Source: Hemibagrus wyckioides
Lineage: Eukaryota > Chordata > Actinopteri > Siluriformes > Bagridae
Direction of reading: 5' to 3'
Assembly (NCBI RefSeq): GCF_019097595.1
Contig: NC_080716.1
Location: forward strand, 30,418,901 to 30,482,900
Length of the DNA: 64,000 nt
The number at the start of each line of letters is the position of its first letter. The stretch's first letter is position 1. The translations under genes were made by a program, and so were the position numbers. The notes under the pieces were generated by a model. It did not search any database. It worked only from the letters and a program-made list of their open reading frames with translations, and was not told the origin of the DNA. Below are positions 12,395 to 25,500 of the stretch, one piece after another.

Positions 12395-12770
12395 TCTAAA
12401 AAGGAAATAGGACTAAGTTAGAAGAGAGCTAGAAAAGAGCTAAAAGGGAAGTGGAGTGGAAGTAGAAGGGAGCTAGAGGAGGATTAGTAAAGAGCTAGAA
12501 AGGAACTAGAGGAGAGTTAGAAAAGTGCTAGAATGGATCTAGGATGGATGTAGAAGAGAGCTTGAAATGAGCTAGAAAATAGCAAGAAGCGAACTAGAAG
12601 GGAGCTAAAGAAGGACTACAAAAGAAAAAGAAAGGAACTAGAATCGAGCTAGAAAATTGCTTGAATGGATCTAGAAGGGAACTAAAAGAGTACTGGAAAA
12701 GAGCTATAAGGGAACTAGTAGGGATCCAGAATGGATCTAGAAGGGAAGTAGATGGGTGCTAGAGCTCTGT
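12395..12770. repeat. Decayed purine-rich repeat (GAGCTAGAAGGGA)
   Basis: Many degenerate copies of words such as AAGAGAGCTAGAAA and GGAACTAGAAGGGA with irregular spacing of roughly 11-24 bp. CTAG occurs in most copies. Read as an old minisatellite. Confidence 0.75.
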
Positions 12771-15751
12771 AGTTCATTAGCTAGATTAGACATCATTAGC
12801 AACACCTTCACTCCTGCTCATTCACACAATCCTCCAGTCAGCCAATCAGGTGTCAGCAGCACAATGCAGCAAATCATGCAAATATCAGTTAGCGAGTCCC
12901 TGTCACCGAGCTGTTGCCATAAAAACCACAACGTATAAGAGCCAGTGCCTTAACGGAAACGCGCACTATTGTTCTAGAAGATTCGTCAACCCCTCCTCTT
13001 CTGACCAATCAGCATCGAGAACAGAACAGTGCTGTGGGGTAAATGTACAGTAACTCATTTACTTAACACACACACACACACACACACACAATCACCTCAG
13101 ACTGAATGTCATTTCTTTTCATTTAGACCTCTTTATCTGCTTTTTCCAGCATGCAGGGAATCCTCTTTTTCTCCACTCCACAGCAATTCAAACAAATTCC
13201 CAGAATTGGGAGTGTGTCTGTTGTGTGTTTTGTGTGTGTATGTGTGTGTGTGTATATATGTTCAGCAGGGGCTTCTTCATCAATAAACCCAGTGGTTTTC
13301 ATCACATGAATGACATTGTGCCTCGCAGCGAGGTTTCTTTATCTCTCTCGAGAAACAAAATGGAAAACCTAGCTGCAGGGCGGCCATTTTGAAATGCCGC
13401 CGCCGCTGCTAATGATTAGCCATCCAGAGCCTACGCTTATCTCCTCGTCCCACACGATAACGTCTTATTAAAGATTCCCTTCCCTTATTGAAGAGGAAGG
13501 AGTGGACAGGAGGGAGGGATGAGAGCAAAGCAAGGATTGGGAGAGCAAGGAGAGTGAGGAGAGCCAGGCTGAATGTGTTTTTCCGAGACACAAGGTCATA
13601 AAGCAGTGATACAGTAATGCATTTAAGAGTGTGAGCTTTGGCACTGATATGATGGCTGACATCTTCGACTAGCCCTGCGTGTCTCTCTCCTTCCTGCTCT
13701 CTCCTTCCTGGGATGAGTGACGCTCTGTGTGATTCCTAATGACAGCTGGAACAAATGGGCTGTAATGAGGTGACCTTGCTCTCCGCTTCCCGCTTTTTCT
13801 CTTTCGCTTTGTCTGTTCCTCTCTCCAACCTCCAGGCGTGACGTCTAGCCCAGCTCGCTCGAGACGATCTGGAGTGGCGAAGATGAAGATGTGTTACTGC
13901 TAAAGCAAGAGCTGTTGTCTTTGGCTGTGATTTAATGGAGCTTCGGAAAAGCCTTTTCAAGGAATGATCGGCGGGGGCGTTCCAGGAAGTTCCAAAGATA
14001 GGAGGATGGTGTGCTCACTTACCGACTCGTCTACAAAAGTCGTTCCTTCCTTCAGTCATCTTGAGGAAGTGTTTTATTCTGGTCAGGTTGATGATCTGGA
14101 GCCGGTCCCAGGAATCCTTGCTGGGGTATTTAGAGTCACAAATCCACCACTGGCTTGATAAAATGTCTTTTTATGGAACTCTTTATTAAAGGGACTGGAC
14201 AGTTGACCATGGAAACCAACTAGTGCTGTCCAGTGTTGCTTAGTTCCAGTAATAAAAGATACTTCTCCAGGTGTGAGACTCTTTAATAGACGTGTATAAG
14301 AATCACTTTAATGCTGTAACCAGAGTTGATGAAATCTCTGAGATCTTGATATCAAACAACTAATGTAAATTACCACAGAAGACTCAGAAAGAAGCAGAAA
14401 AAGTGTGTCAGGTCAACTCCATCTTCCACTGCGAACACCGTTTCCAAGACAACACCATGGCCTACAAGCATGGCCGCCCAGGACTACACTTCCCAAAGCG
14501 CCGTTCAAACAGAGCCACTCCAGACGCAAGATTTATACTTGTTCTATCCAGCAAATCAAACAGCCATCTATACCATATGCATACGTAGTACGAACACGTG
14601 ACAAATCAGACCTCCACTCTCTGGACATATTTGTTTAATCGAAATTCTCTGCATTCGGAATTAAGCTGCGTGAACCGAATCTCATTCTCACCTCCGAAAG
14701 CAACATGGCCACCTCCTGCTGTGTCTCATTGCTTCTGGTGTGTGCAAGTTGCAGCTGGTCCCCTAACTCATTTCCTAAAATCAAGCATCGGCTGCTAGCA
14801 ACCTGTCTCCTGGATATGTTTTTTTAAATTTTTTTTTAGATATGTTCATAGATGACATATATGAGGAGGAAATTTCCAGAATTAATGCATCAGGTTTTCT
14901 ATTTGGAAAAATGATTAACGTAGAGAACAAGGCATGAAATTGTACCAAGCTACAGTTTGCCAAGATGGCTGCCCTTAATGTTCAGCTACACAATCAAATT
15001 GTCTTCATGTTTATTAATGTGAAATGTGACATCACTGAATGTGTGCTTTCATATGCGTTACTTGTTCGCCTTATTAGCATTGTAGCTTCATATAAAAAAT
15101 ATCAAATATGTTTTAGCTGGTTGACGAAAACTGTGTTTTTTCTTTTTTCTTTTTTGCCGTTTAGCTGGTTGGTTTGTGTTCTACTTTGCATTTTGTTCCA
15201 TCCAGAGAAGTGTAATGTTTTATTGAGCATTTTTTATTTTCATAGAGAATTCCTGTGTGGCTTTAACGGAAACCTTTCTGCAAAAACTGAAAAAAATATT
15301 TCTTTGTTATTTTGTCCTTTTTAACTTTGACCATTTTGACTCGATTATCCAAGCTGGATTCAGTGCCTGGAGGTTCAAACTTCCACGAAATAGGCTTCAA
15401 GATGCAAATGTTTCTCTGTTCATTAAATGTGTGTGAGTGTTTATTAGACAGGAAGCAACAGGACGGAATCTAATCAGGTTCAAGGTAGAAATCGCACATT
15501 TTTTTATTTCTATATTTGAACCTGTCATGGGGGGGGGTGTTGTTGGGCAAGATTTATTTATTTTTCCCTTGTTAGTGCCTTTGAACTACAAACCCATCGT
15601 ATCCTGATGAATGCAGTCGCTGTGAAACAGGATTGCTGATCTTCAAAGAGCTCTGATTACAAATCTCTGTGATGGTCTGAAAGAATGACGGTACATTCGG
15701 CTTTAGCGCCGTTTAAATGAGAGAGTGCAAAAGTGGAAACATGGATAGATG

Positions 15752-15783
<32 letters not shown>

Positions 15784-16254
15784 GAGAAAGAAAGAGGGAT
15801 GATTTCAATCTTTGTTAATTGGGTCTCCTGAAGGAGATCAGCCATAGTGCGAATCTAGAGGATAATTTGCTACTACATTGGCAGGTGGAGCTTCCACTGT
15901 CAGTTTGTACTCACTAGGGAGTGTGTGTGTATGTGTGTGTGTGTGTGTGAGAGAGAGAGAGTGTGAGAATGAATGTGGTAGGATGTGTGTGTACGTCTGT
16001 GTGTATTAATTGTCGTTTTGTGTGTATGGTGTGTGAGATAGCCCTAGAGAGGATCTTCTGCTGGCTGGATGCCCATGAGTTGTGGCAAACTGCCAGATGT
16101 ATTATGGGTCTCTCTCTTTCTCTCTCTCTCTCTCACACACACACAAACACACACACTCTTACTCAGTCCAGTGCAGCGAGCTCTAAAAGCTTGTGTATCT
16201 TTGGCTAATCCCATTTTTAAAGATGCTTCACTGCCCTCACTGCAGGTAGTGCGT
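12771..16254. other. Mostly unique sequence with microsatellites and old repeat fragments
   Basis: Holds (CA)n 13068-13090, (GT)n 13228-13255, a GACCAATCAG dispersed-repeat piece at 12985-13025, (GA)n 15750-15795, a GT/GA compound at 15919-15963 and CT/CA at 16110-16158. The segment 14000-14110, read on minus, resembles the widespread teleost repeat ending in GACCAGAATAAA and is not called an exon. The block 13316-13480 is unusually GC-rich and unique. No gene supported. Confidence 0.5.
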
Positions 16255-17394
16255 TATTTCAGGAACCCTGAAAGACAGACCAGGAATAATGAGACCCAGA
16301 GTGAGTAATGCCACCAAAATGCACCCAGACAAATACTCAAGGCCAGAGTAATAGAGCCCAAGTAAGCCGACTCAGGGTAAGTAGGCCAAGACTGAGTGTC
16401 TGAGTAATCAGACCCAGACCAAATATCGGAGCAATGAGGTCCAAACCAAGACCAACGGTAACCAGCAGTAAACATACCATACTGATGATAGTTTACTTTG
16501 ATTTTAAACACAGCTATATGTATATGAGTCCAAGGCCACATTAAACCCACAACAAGACTCACCAGATACCAAGACCATCGTGGGCATCAGACCCCGACCA
16601 AGTATCAGAGTAATGAGGCTGGAGTCAAGACTTAGATTTATGAGACACAGATCAAGGTCAGGATGTAGAGTAATAGGACCAAGACAAAGACAGAGTACTG
16701 AGACATTTAGGCAGGAGTAATGAAACACAGGAAATGGGAAATGAACCTAAACTATGATTCAGAGCAATAATTAGCTGTAAGTACAAGGACTCAGAACAAA
16801 CAGGTCCAGCCCATGTACTGAGAATCAGACCAATAACCAGAGTAATGTCAGGAACCAGAGGGATTTACCCTAGAACAAGCTTTAGAGTTACAAATCTTAG
16901 GCTAAATAATTAGACCTAAGGTAAAGTAATCAGACCCAGACCAGATCAGTGAGACCCTGAGTAAGGTGAAAATGCAGAGAAATGAGACTTAGAAGAAAGT
17001 GATGATCCAGTGTAATGAGGCCCAGCCTGAGTGTCCACAACAAGGTCAAGAGGGGGTCAAATTAAAAACAGTTCTTATACTTATACCAAAACTAGTAATT
17101 GTCAATAGTGATTCTGAGTAATACACCACAATTTAGAACAAGATTCTGAGTAATGAGAGCCAGTCCAAGGTTTAGACCCAGAGAAATTTGACCTAAACCA
17201 ATATTACGAGTAATAACACCAAGATCTAGTCTCAGAATACAGGGACCTGGACTAAGACTAATGATAACCAAATCTATACCAAGACCAAGAGTCAGAATAC
17301 TCAGACCCAAACTAAAGCTGGCCAATGCAATGATGTGGTAATGACACACAAACCAAAATCCACTAAATAGAGATTCGTAGTAATAAAACACCAG

Positions 17395-17560
17395 CTGGGT
17401 CCCTGGATGACTAGGCTTTGCTGTTCTCACCACTATGGCTTAGGTTTGATTCCCAGACAAGGAACTTACCCCAGACCCTGGTGGTTGCAGTCCGAGTGCT
17501 GGTCCAAACCCCCTTAAACTGGGGAGGTCTGCCTACTCCACTTTGGTGACCACTTAAAGT
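17395..17560 (+). mobile_element. Possible tRNA-derived SINE fragment
   Basis: Contains GACTAGGCTTTGC and, about 30 bp on, GGTTTGATTCCCAG, which resemble the A and B boxes of a tRNA-type RNA polymerase III promoter. The sequence splits an otherwise continuous decayed array. The downstream body was not recognised, so the family is unknown. Confidence 0.4.
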
Positions 17561-17777
17561 TTGAAGGTGAAAGAAGCAATAAAATAAAAGATTCTGAGTA
17601 TTCAGAAGCCAAGATCATGATCCAGAGTAATGTGACCTAGACAAAGATCAAGTCTCGGAATAATGAAACAAATACCAGGAGTCAAGCAGAGGCCCAAACC
17701 AAGGTCAAGACCCAGATGAATGAGACCAAAACCAAAACTTGTAATGAGTAATGCGACCAAGATCAAGGCCCAGACCC

Positions 17778-17860
17778 AGACATTTACATTTCTAGCATTT
17801 CGCAGATGCCCTTATCCAGAGCGACATACATTTTTATCTCAAGTTGCTGGAGTACTGAAA
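17778..17860 (-). mobile_element. SINE-related tail fragment
   Basis: Reads TTTACATTTCTAGCATTTCG followed by CAGATGCCCTTATCCAGAGCGAC, the usual end of a common otophysan SINE-like repeat in reverse orientation. Only the tail remains. Confidence 0.65.
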
Positions 17861-17960
17861 ACAAGAGCAAAACAAGTCAGAAAACTGATAGACTCAGACC
17901 AGGATCAAGACTCAAGAGCAACAATACTCAAACTAAGAACCAGTAACGTGGCTGAGATGG

Positions 17961-18858
17961 GAATAAAATGGGAATAAATGAACTTATGCAGATGCTGTTT
18001 TCCAGAATGTTCCTGATTGATTCTGAGTGTTATGTGACTCTGTCCTTTTATTAGAGTATAAAAGTCTGGTTCTTCGTAACAGCAGTGGGATAAATGTTGA
18101 AGCACTGTGGCTGGATTACAGTCGAGAAAAGAAAGAGGGGAAAAAAAAGCTTAAATCAGTGTGAAAGATTGGTGTGACTCCACGCTCTTACCCCATGTGA
18201 ATTTATCCCCAGTATTACAGGAGCTATTAACGGATTCAGAGTGTGAGTGTGTGTGAATCTTAGCTTTGTGTGTGTGTGTGTGTGTGTGTGTGTTTATACT
18301 GTGAATGTGCTAAAAACCATCATCTGGAGTATTTATTTGAAATGATAGAGGATACAATGCAGGGCAGTTATCATAAAGATCATCATGAAGGTTGCCAGGC
18401 GATATTTAAGCCTATCAGACGCCGTGTCCCGAGCTTCCCCTCTCAGGTGCACCGATCGGATATCGATCAAAGCCCAAGATATGAAAGGAAGTGGAAGAGA
18501 GGAATAAATAATTCTGCTGTATGGTGCGTGAAATAGATCTCAAAGCTTTTTAGTGTTGGGGAGAAAAAAAGCGATTGTGACAACCGTTAGCATGCTGGGG
18601 AAATGAGAGTGGACACTGACACACACACACACACTTACATCTGGGTTGGCTTTAATAGGGTGCTATCCTTGCAAACACCAGATTTTAATAGGAAGGAGAA
18701 ACCTTAAGACAAGGTTTTTTGCTAAGAATCTGTTTCTCTGTTGGTGTGCATTAGGGACCTTTTCTTTTTTAAAACTCGCCTCGCTTTTGTTTCCATTTCC
18801 TCTCATCTGTCTTTCCATCTCTTCAGCTCACCCTTTCTTTTATCCCCCACCTCTGCTT

Positions 18859-18908
<50 letters not shown>

Positions 18909-18935
18909 TTTTATTCCTTATCATCATTGCCATCA

Positions 18936-18979
<44 letters not shown>

Positions 18980-20165
18980 CCATATTCATTTGTTGACTCG
19001 GAGCAGCAGACGGCTTCCTGCTTTGATTCCATCTCTCAGGTTTATCAAAGCCCGCTCGAGCCGACATTGAAATTCAGGAGAGCGATTGGCGAGTGCCTGA
19101 TTGTTCCCTTTTTCTTCGAAAGGAGAAATCGGTCGCTGCTCAAATTTATGTACCTTATTTTTTTTTTTTCCTCCTGCAGAAATGAGGAGTGTCACACCGG
19201 AGCCTCTAATGGCTGAATTTATGTTGTAATTGTGTCTGTTGTGAGCGCAAACTCGCCTTCTAATGCCCTGCAGTACAAAGGATTTAATGCATTTCTAATT
19301 TAAAAGACGGCACAGGTGAAGTCACGTTCAGCGCTAATGTGCGCGTCTGCGTCGTCATTCCTCTCTGATTATGGAGGACAAATGGACGAGGTGCACCATG
19401 CATCAACCTCTCCATCTTTCTCTCTCTCACTCCGCGTCTCTCAGTGATGGATCAGTCCGTGTGCAGGTTTCAGATGTGTCGGGCGGGCCGTCTGTCATGG
19501 TGGCCATTTTACCACTGGAATGATCGCTCACTAACGGTTATGGCGTGCATCAAGCCTCATGTCGGAGGTAAATGTTTTTCACCAGCAGTGGTGCGGAGAA
19601 ACCTATCGAGCAGAGGAGAAGAGTCAATTAACAAGGCGTGGGAGGCCAAGATGTTGCAAGAGTGGTGCTGTTGTCACGCTGTCATGCCAATATGTTTCTT
19701 TTAGACGGATCACCAGAACGGCCCAAATGCCCTGCACCTGATTTATACCTCACAACTGCCCTCCCCCCTGCGCCGCCCTCCTCCCACCTTCCCACAACGT
19801 GCCTCTTCCTAATGCACAAAATAAAATTTCCACACTGGGGTGATTTAACAATTCCACGTTCAGACCTTAATCTTAATCAGGGGTTTTTTAGCAACATACG
19901 AAAAGGTAGAAGGTGCTTTTCATCTTTCTATGATCATTAAGAAATGCTAAAGATGTGGAACACTCGGGTAAACGTGTTCAGGTAACAGGGTTGAGTGAAA
20001 TGATTTTATTGATTGTGTTGGAAGCTGCAGTGTAGTTGTAGTGAGCTGAACCGAGCAGCAGTGCTGTAGGTTTTCATTTGCACGTAGATCGCTCTTTTAT
20101 CTTTACTTCCTGCACATATTTGTAAATGTAATATCAGTAGGACACAAATGCTGCCTCGAGCGTAG
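17961..20165. other. Unique sequence with CT/GT tracts
   Basis: Microsatellites: (GT)n 18267-18292, (CA)n 18620-18634, (CT)n 18861-18903 and 18937-18976. The unique block 18990-19420 is GC-richer and free of recognised repeats. Plus-strand frames at 19444-19940 carry no recognised domain. Confidence 0.5.
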
Positions 20166-20171
20166 ACTCAC

Positions 20172-20319
20172 CCGTGTGGCTCGAGGCAATCTCCACACAG
20201 ATTTTGTAGTGATGGTTCTTCAAATTGGTGACGCACAGGCGCTCGTGCTTCCACCGCAGCTCTCTTACTTTGTCCTCCTTCCAGAAGCTCTCCAGCCAGT
20301 TGCTTGTCTGCTTCTTGCT
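20172..20319 (-). CDS. Possible exon or exon-derived fragment, unknown protein
   Basis: On the minus strand 49 codons are open, reading from 20319 down to 20173, ending in codon phase 1 at a consensus donor (G|GTGAGT, at 20171-20166). The frame is not low-complexity. It contains TSNWLESFWKEDKVRELRWK and, further on, VTNLKNHHYKICVEIASSHT. The second part resembles the E-F strands of a fibronectin type III domain, which is a weak impression. The reading is bounded upstream by an in-frame TGA at 20322-20320 and no pyrimidine tract or good acceptor AG precedes it. It could be a real exon with an unusual acceptor, a pseudo-exon, or chance. The family was not recognised. Confidence 0.4.
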
Positions 20320-20322
20320 TCA

Positions 20323-21214
20323 TTTATTTACTCTTCGTGGTTGATTTGAGTCACTGACCAGCATGCACAAGCAGACAACTTAAAAAACCCCCATTAAAGA
20401 CATCTTCTACCTCCTGACCTTCTGACCTGGAACTAGATCTGCTCAATGCAGCCTTCTCTGTTTTTCTGAACATCTTCTGCAGACCAGCACAGTCCGAGCA
20501 GGACAGGACAAAATCAGAGTGAGAGTCACGTTTATGGGAATTCTTGTTTTAACCTTCTTTCTAGTGCCCTCCACTTATCTTGGGATTCCTGAATCAATCA
20601 CAGCTGAAGCTTTTTAGAAATACAGAACATACTGTAGCAGCTGTAGACCAATCAGCAGTCCAGACGCCCAGGAATGGAAAATTACATGTTCAGGATATTA
20701 GTTTTTTTTAAATTCATATTTCTTAGACTCAGGCAGCTAGCAATCACATTTTTTCTTCTCTTGTTTAAGGACCACATGAAGGAAAAAAAATAAATCAAAT
20801 TTCCTATTCACTTTCTCACAATACAACATTCATTTGGTTTTCATTTCATTTCACAGTGGGGTTGAACTGCAGCATTCCTGAACCCAACCCCCTGCTGCCC
20901 TACCCACATTGGCTAGCACTGTACACAGTAATTAGCATATGTGGATGGCCGATGAGACTTTCAGACTCAGGGAGACTCAGATTATGGAAACCCTGATCAA
21001 CTCCAATACAAAACCATCCCAGGAATCCAAAATCCTTTTTTAAAAAAGGATACCGACGGTAATCGAGTCACTCATTTGTGACTTTTTTTTAAATACTCTG
21101 CAAGTTAACAATGTTAGCTGTGTCAATCATGTATCCAAGCAACCAAACCATGGAGCTGAACATCAAACTGTTACATTGTCTAATCTGATGTGCTAGCTAA
21201 TGAGTCCCCTGTGT
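20323..21214. other. Unique sequence, no gene seen
   Basis: No open frame or repeat worth calling. A GACCAATCAGCAGTCCAG fragment of the dispersed family lies near 20645. Confidence 0.5.
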
Positions 21215-21428
21215 AATTAGAGGCCAATAGTTGCTCAAGTGGTTAAGGCTCTGGGTTGTTGATTGAAAGCTGCCGCTTTTGGGCCCTTGAGCACGACCCT
21301 TAAGAACCACTTCTCCAGGGGCACTGTATCGTGGCTGACCCTGTGGTCTGACCCCAACATCCTAAGCTGGGATATGCGAAGAATAGAATTCCACTGTACT
21401 GAAATGTGAGGCAATAATAAAGCCTTCT
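21215..21428 (+). mobile_element. tRNA-derived SINE, nearly complete
   Basis: Starts with an A-box-like TGCTCAAGTGGTTAAGGCTC, continues through GGGCCCTTGAGCACGACCC, CTCCAGGGGCACTGTATCG and GCTGGGATATGCGAAGAATA, and ends in AATAATAAAGCC then a T-rich stretch. This layout matches a SINE abundant in catfish-like genomes. The B box is degraded. A second copy in the opposite orientation is at 54770-54953. Confidence 0.8.
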
Positions 21429-22075
21429 TTTTCTTAGTTTAATTAATAGATCCTAAAGGATTAAAAACTATGCATATTTGATGTTAACCTAGAGGAACAG
21501 AATGTAGCTCCAGAAATACACTGGTATCCCAGGATGTTTTGTCCCCCAAAGTGTACACATCATATATGAATGTATATCATATAAAATAATACTCTGATGA
21601 TCCTCACAGCACCATGTCCTGATTGACTTTTATCATTGATTTGTTTACTCATTTATTTTGTCATTGACAACACACTCCATTCTGATATATCTGAAAGACA
21701 AAAAAAAATTCGAAAGTCCTTCAGACATCTTGACTTTTCCAGGGCAGACCCTGAGTTGAGGAAAGAGACACGAGTACCAACAAGAGAGAGAGAGAAATAG
21801 ACAGAGAGCACTTATTGCTGATGAACTGGGTCAGGCTTGAAACAACAACAGCCAAATCAAGCGTAAATCAGGAATGAGCTGTATCCACCGTGTCCTTGAT
21901 CTGATCTTGATGCTCTGTGCAGAAACAAAGTTTTTAAGGTGTAAAACAACACAGGCACTTCCCGAGAGGCTTGTTGAGTCACGGCGTGGTTACAGGGTTA
22001 GGGTTCTGGGCTTGTTACATGAAGCCTGAGGTTCGTGTAACCATTAGTCTGGTCTCAGAGTTCAGGCATGTTTGA

Positions 22076-22218
22076 GTTTACATTTATACAGCTGAGCAGT
22101 TGAGGGTTAATGGCCTTGCTCAAGGGTCCAAGAGTAGCAGCTTGGCAGTGCAGGGATCTGAACTCATGACCTATCAATCAGCAGTCCAACATCTTTACCA
22201 CCGAACTACCGCTTCCCA
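22076..22218 (-). mobile_element. tRNA-derived SINE, tail-truncated
   Basis: In reverse orientation it has an A-box-like TAGTTCGGTGGTAAAGATG, a B-box-like GAGTTCAGATCCC, GCAAGGCCATTAACCCTCAA and a tail ending in ATAAATGTAAA. It shares its head type with the elements at 39116-39408. Confidence 0.75.
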
Positions 22219-22279
22219 TTTGAAGTTTCCTAGTTTCCCAGTTTAATCCCTCATATTTTTCTTTGCATCTTGGTCTTCT

Positions 22280-22570
22280 GAATACATCACAGAGTTTTCT
22301 GCTTTAGGAATGTGTTAAGACTTCATTCTTCAAGCCTGCTGACCAGGTGCATCTCTAACTTAACTTTTATGACCACACCCTTATGTGGAGGAGACTGCTT
22401 GATTTGTTAGGATACAAGGTAGACCTGCATCAGGTTCCATCAATTCTGGAACCTTCTATAGATTGTGGAATGAACTTCCCTTGAGTGACTGGCTATATTC
22501 AAACGATGACTAAAGACCTTCCACTTTCCTGAAGTACTTTAACTAGTGCTTATTTTCTAAGAGTTTTTAC
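22280..22570 (+). mobile_element. 3' fragment of a non-LTR retrotransposon
   Basis: In one plus frame it encodes RLWNELPLS followed by a stop-bearing continuation of a ...FKRRLKTHLF-type end, the typical C-terminus of L2/Rex-like LINE polyproteins. Upstream, GGTAGACCTGCATCAGGTTCC also fits the 3' part of such elements. It is frame-broken and dead. Confidence 0.55.
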
Positions 22571-25500
22571 ACTGATGGTATTCTTAGTCCATGACCTAGT
22601 GAACCAGCACTCTGCAAAAGCTTTGCATTTTTTATTTACTTACAGGACTACTACAAACTATAAACAGCAGAGGCAGACTTTACCCATTCCTATGCTTTGT
22701 TATCATATGTCAGGTCATACAGCTCCAGGTTCAGATGCATCATCACCCAGGCTGTGTGGAAAAAATACATAAAAGACTATATCTATGGGGAAAGAAGGCA
22801 TTTTTATAGACTCCTTAACCAGTGAAGTATAGACCTCAGAAAGTTAAAGCTTGGTATGAGGTCTTGGCAGAGGTGAGTCTTGAATTTCAGGGTCTAGCAC
22901 CCAGAGGTGACAGGAAATGGAAAGGCAGTTTCACCTTATCCTTCCATCCTGATGCTCTGGAGACATTCTGATGGTGTCTCTGCTCTGGCAACCATTTTCT
23001 GATGAGTTCATCATCACAGCAGTGCTCCCAATGTGGGTGTGGGCTGGCACTGGGCCATCACTCATTTGCTATCTGGGGCTCTTGAGTAAAGCTCTTAACC
23101 GGATTGGGTTCTGCTCGACGTGTAAGGTGCTGTCGATAAAAGCGTCTTTCCGAAACAATAAACGTAATTGGGATTGGGATGTTGATGATGATGGTCCGGG
23201 TACCTCTCACACTGGAATGATCATCAAATTCCATGAAATGAAGTATCTCTGAACTAGAGAGTGAAGTAAAGTCTCCTTCCTGAGAGCTGCAGAGTATTGT
23301 TTGACTGAGCAATCTGAATGCTTTGGCTGTCGGATACAACGGCTTCCAAATCTATGTCAACTTGGAGGACCTAAAGTTTACTTGCTAACCTGTTTTATTT
23401 TTTAAAGTGAATCTAGTGACAAATACTAAATCTAAAGCTTCATCCATTTTTTCTAAACACAACTCAACAGATGCTCCACTTTAACAGATTAAAGAATAAT
23501 CCTTGTATGATATACAGTGGTGTTGATTTAAGATTAATGGAAGGAATTTCCAGAGTCAGAGGTATAGCTATAAATGTAAGATATTTGTCATTTTAGACAG
23601 GACATCACTGCCTTTTATGGCATTTTGTGGGTGTGGCTGAAAGTAAATCAGTTGATCCAAGAACGTGAAACCTTTATCAATTCGCTGGATATTTTTTTGT
23701 AGCCTAACGCACGAAAGGTGAAGCCTTTACCTTTAGTTCAGCCGTGAGACTCCGCATTAAATCCCCTGAGATATCAAAGAGAAATGTTTAAGCCGAGAGA
23801 TTTCCCCCTCCGCCTGAGATATTACTTTAATCAAACTGTAAGGGTTTCTACAATGCAATTAGGAGAGCCACGGTGATACAATCAGAGCTTCGACAGGCCA
23901 CTGCATACACACTCAGCTCAGCCTCGGAAGGCCACTGAGACACACTCAGACTGGAATTAGACTGCACAGGCCTCGGCGAGCCCTCAGCAGCCACTTTAAA
24001 TGTAAATGAGTGGCTGCACACAGGTTCGGGCAGAGCATGCCTCTCTCCTGGGAATGAGAAAGCGGCGACAGAGAAAAGAAGGCGAGAAATAAAGCGAGGC
24101 TAGGCCTGTATTTTGGAAACAATGTGTGTGGTTTGCGTGTCAAGCCTGGGAGACGTGTGTCGAGTCCAGATGAGAAACATTTGATATATAAACGACGTCT
24201 CGGAGTGGAAAAAAGGACAGATCAGCGTCTCAAGCAGTGCGGTAAAATTAGCATCGCTGTTAAAAAAAAAAAGTAGCAGCAAGTCAAGGGGATGACAATA
24301 AAAGCCACCCACGCGACAGAAAATCTGCCATAGATGACATCTAACCCACCCCCTCATCAGCGGAGTGGACGGAGTGGAGGATTACCTTTCACCAGCGTTT
24401 CAGTCGCTTTCTAATTCGTCGTTGGTTGCTAACTATACACACACACACTGCTCCATACTTGTTTTGTTTAGCATAAATCGTCTTGACTCCCCCTATTATT
24501 CCAGACAGGCCGTGAAAACACAGTTGTCAAAGTTGATTTTCGAGTCATTTCTCAAATGCCATTAATTACATAGCACTCAGGCTCATTTCGCTGCCAATAC
24601 GCAAGCCTCTTTTTTTTCTCCTTCTGCTTTCCAGCTGTTCCAGTCATCCCTCTGTTAGAGTGTCATAACACCTCCAGTCCTGACAGCCCCCCACAGACAG
24701 CCATGAAATATTTAAAGCAAATCTAAATGCTAAGTGTCAGCGGTGGCAAAGCCCAGCGGATTAACGGCATCTGCTATAGACACGCTATAGATCTGGGTTC
24801 ACTCTCAAATATATATATGATATGTTGCTCAGGTCAACATTTTGGTCAGAAGATCAGAACTTCCAACAGCCGGTCCAGCTGTCAACGCTCTTAAAATATC
24901 ACATTGCTAAGCTAAATTAGATCGATCTGAGAAGCCGAGCTGTATATATATATATATATTTTTTTTTTTACATGAAATTTCATTATTTTGACTGAGACAA
25001 ATACTGAATGGATTCATTTGGACTGTATGTGTGTGTGTGATTCAACCGTACGATTCGAAACATCAAGCCCAAACAGTGCGTGGTGGCTTCACGGCGAGTT
25101 CGGACCCCTTGGGTGAGGCTCTCACCTGTGTATGAGGCTTCTTGATCTCCAGCGGTGTGTGAGAAGTGTGTGTTTCCTGCTCTGACGCACCTGCTTCAAC
25201 TTACCGGCTCGTCAAACACTTCATAAGATGATCCAGGTGGAAAAAACCCCACAAAAACAACACACACACACACTTCTACATAAAATAACAGAATGTAAAA
25301 GCAGAGCTGAACTGCTGTTATTAAGCAGGAGAGAAAACACAGGCGCTTGTAGGTGTGTGTCAGTACGATGGTACAAATTTTAGATTGTTTGATCAAACAT
25401 CTCAAAACCTTTCCACTTTTTTTCCCCTAAAACATGCTAAAACAGGCTAAAACATGGAATTTGCTTCTGTGTTTCTTGTGTCCATGTTGATTATTGAGTG

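Larger units (their letters stand above)
16255..17960. repeat. Long decayed array, AGTAATGAGACCCAGAC family
   Basis: Over about 1.7 kb the words GAGTAATGAGACC, CCAGACCAAGA and AGAGTAATG recur dozens of times with no strict period, so the array is very old or was never regular. It is interrupted at about 17395-17560 by a tRNA-like SINE and at 17778-17860 by a SINE tail. Confidence 0.7.

Noticed and set aside
13990..14110. Apparent minus-strand exon with GTAAGT donor and open frame KDSWDRLQIINLTRIKHF
   Set aside because: The sequence resembles the end of a widespread teleost interspersed repeat (GACCGGCTCCAGATC, ACCAGAATAAA), so the open frame is likely chance.
17395..17560. A functional tRNA gene
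   Set aside because: A- and B-box-like words are present but no cloverleaf with acceptor stem could be drawn. A SINE is more likely.
19638..19940. Pro-rich frame after a TTTCTTTTAG acceptor-like site at about 19704
   Set aside because: No donor, ends in AT-rich noncoding DNA and no known domain.
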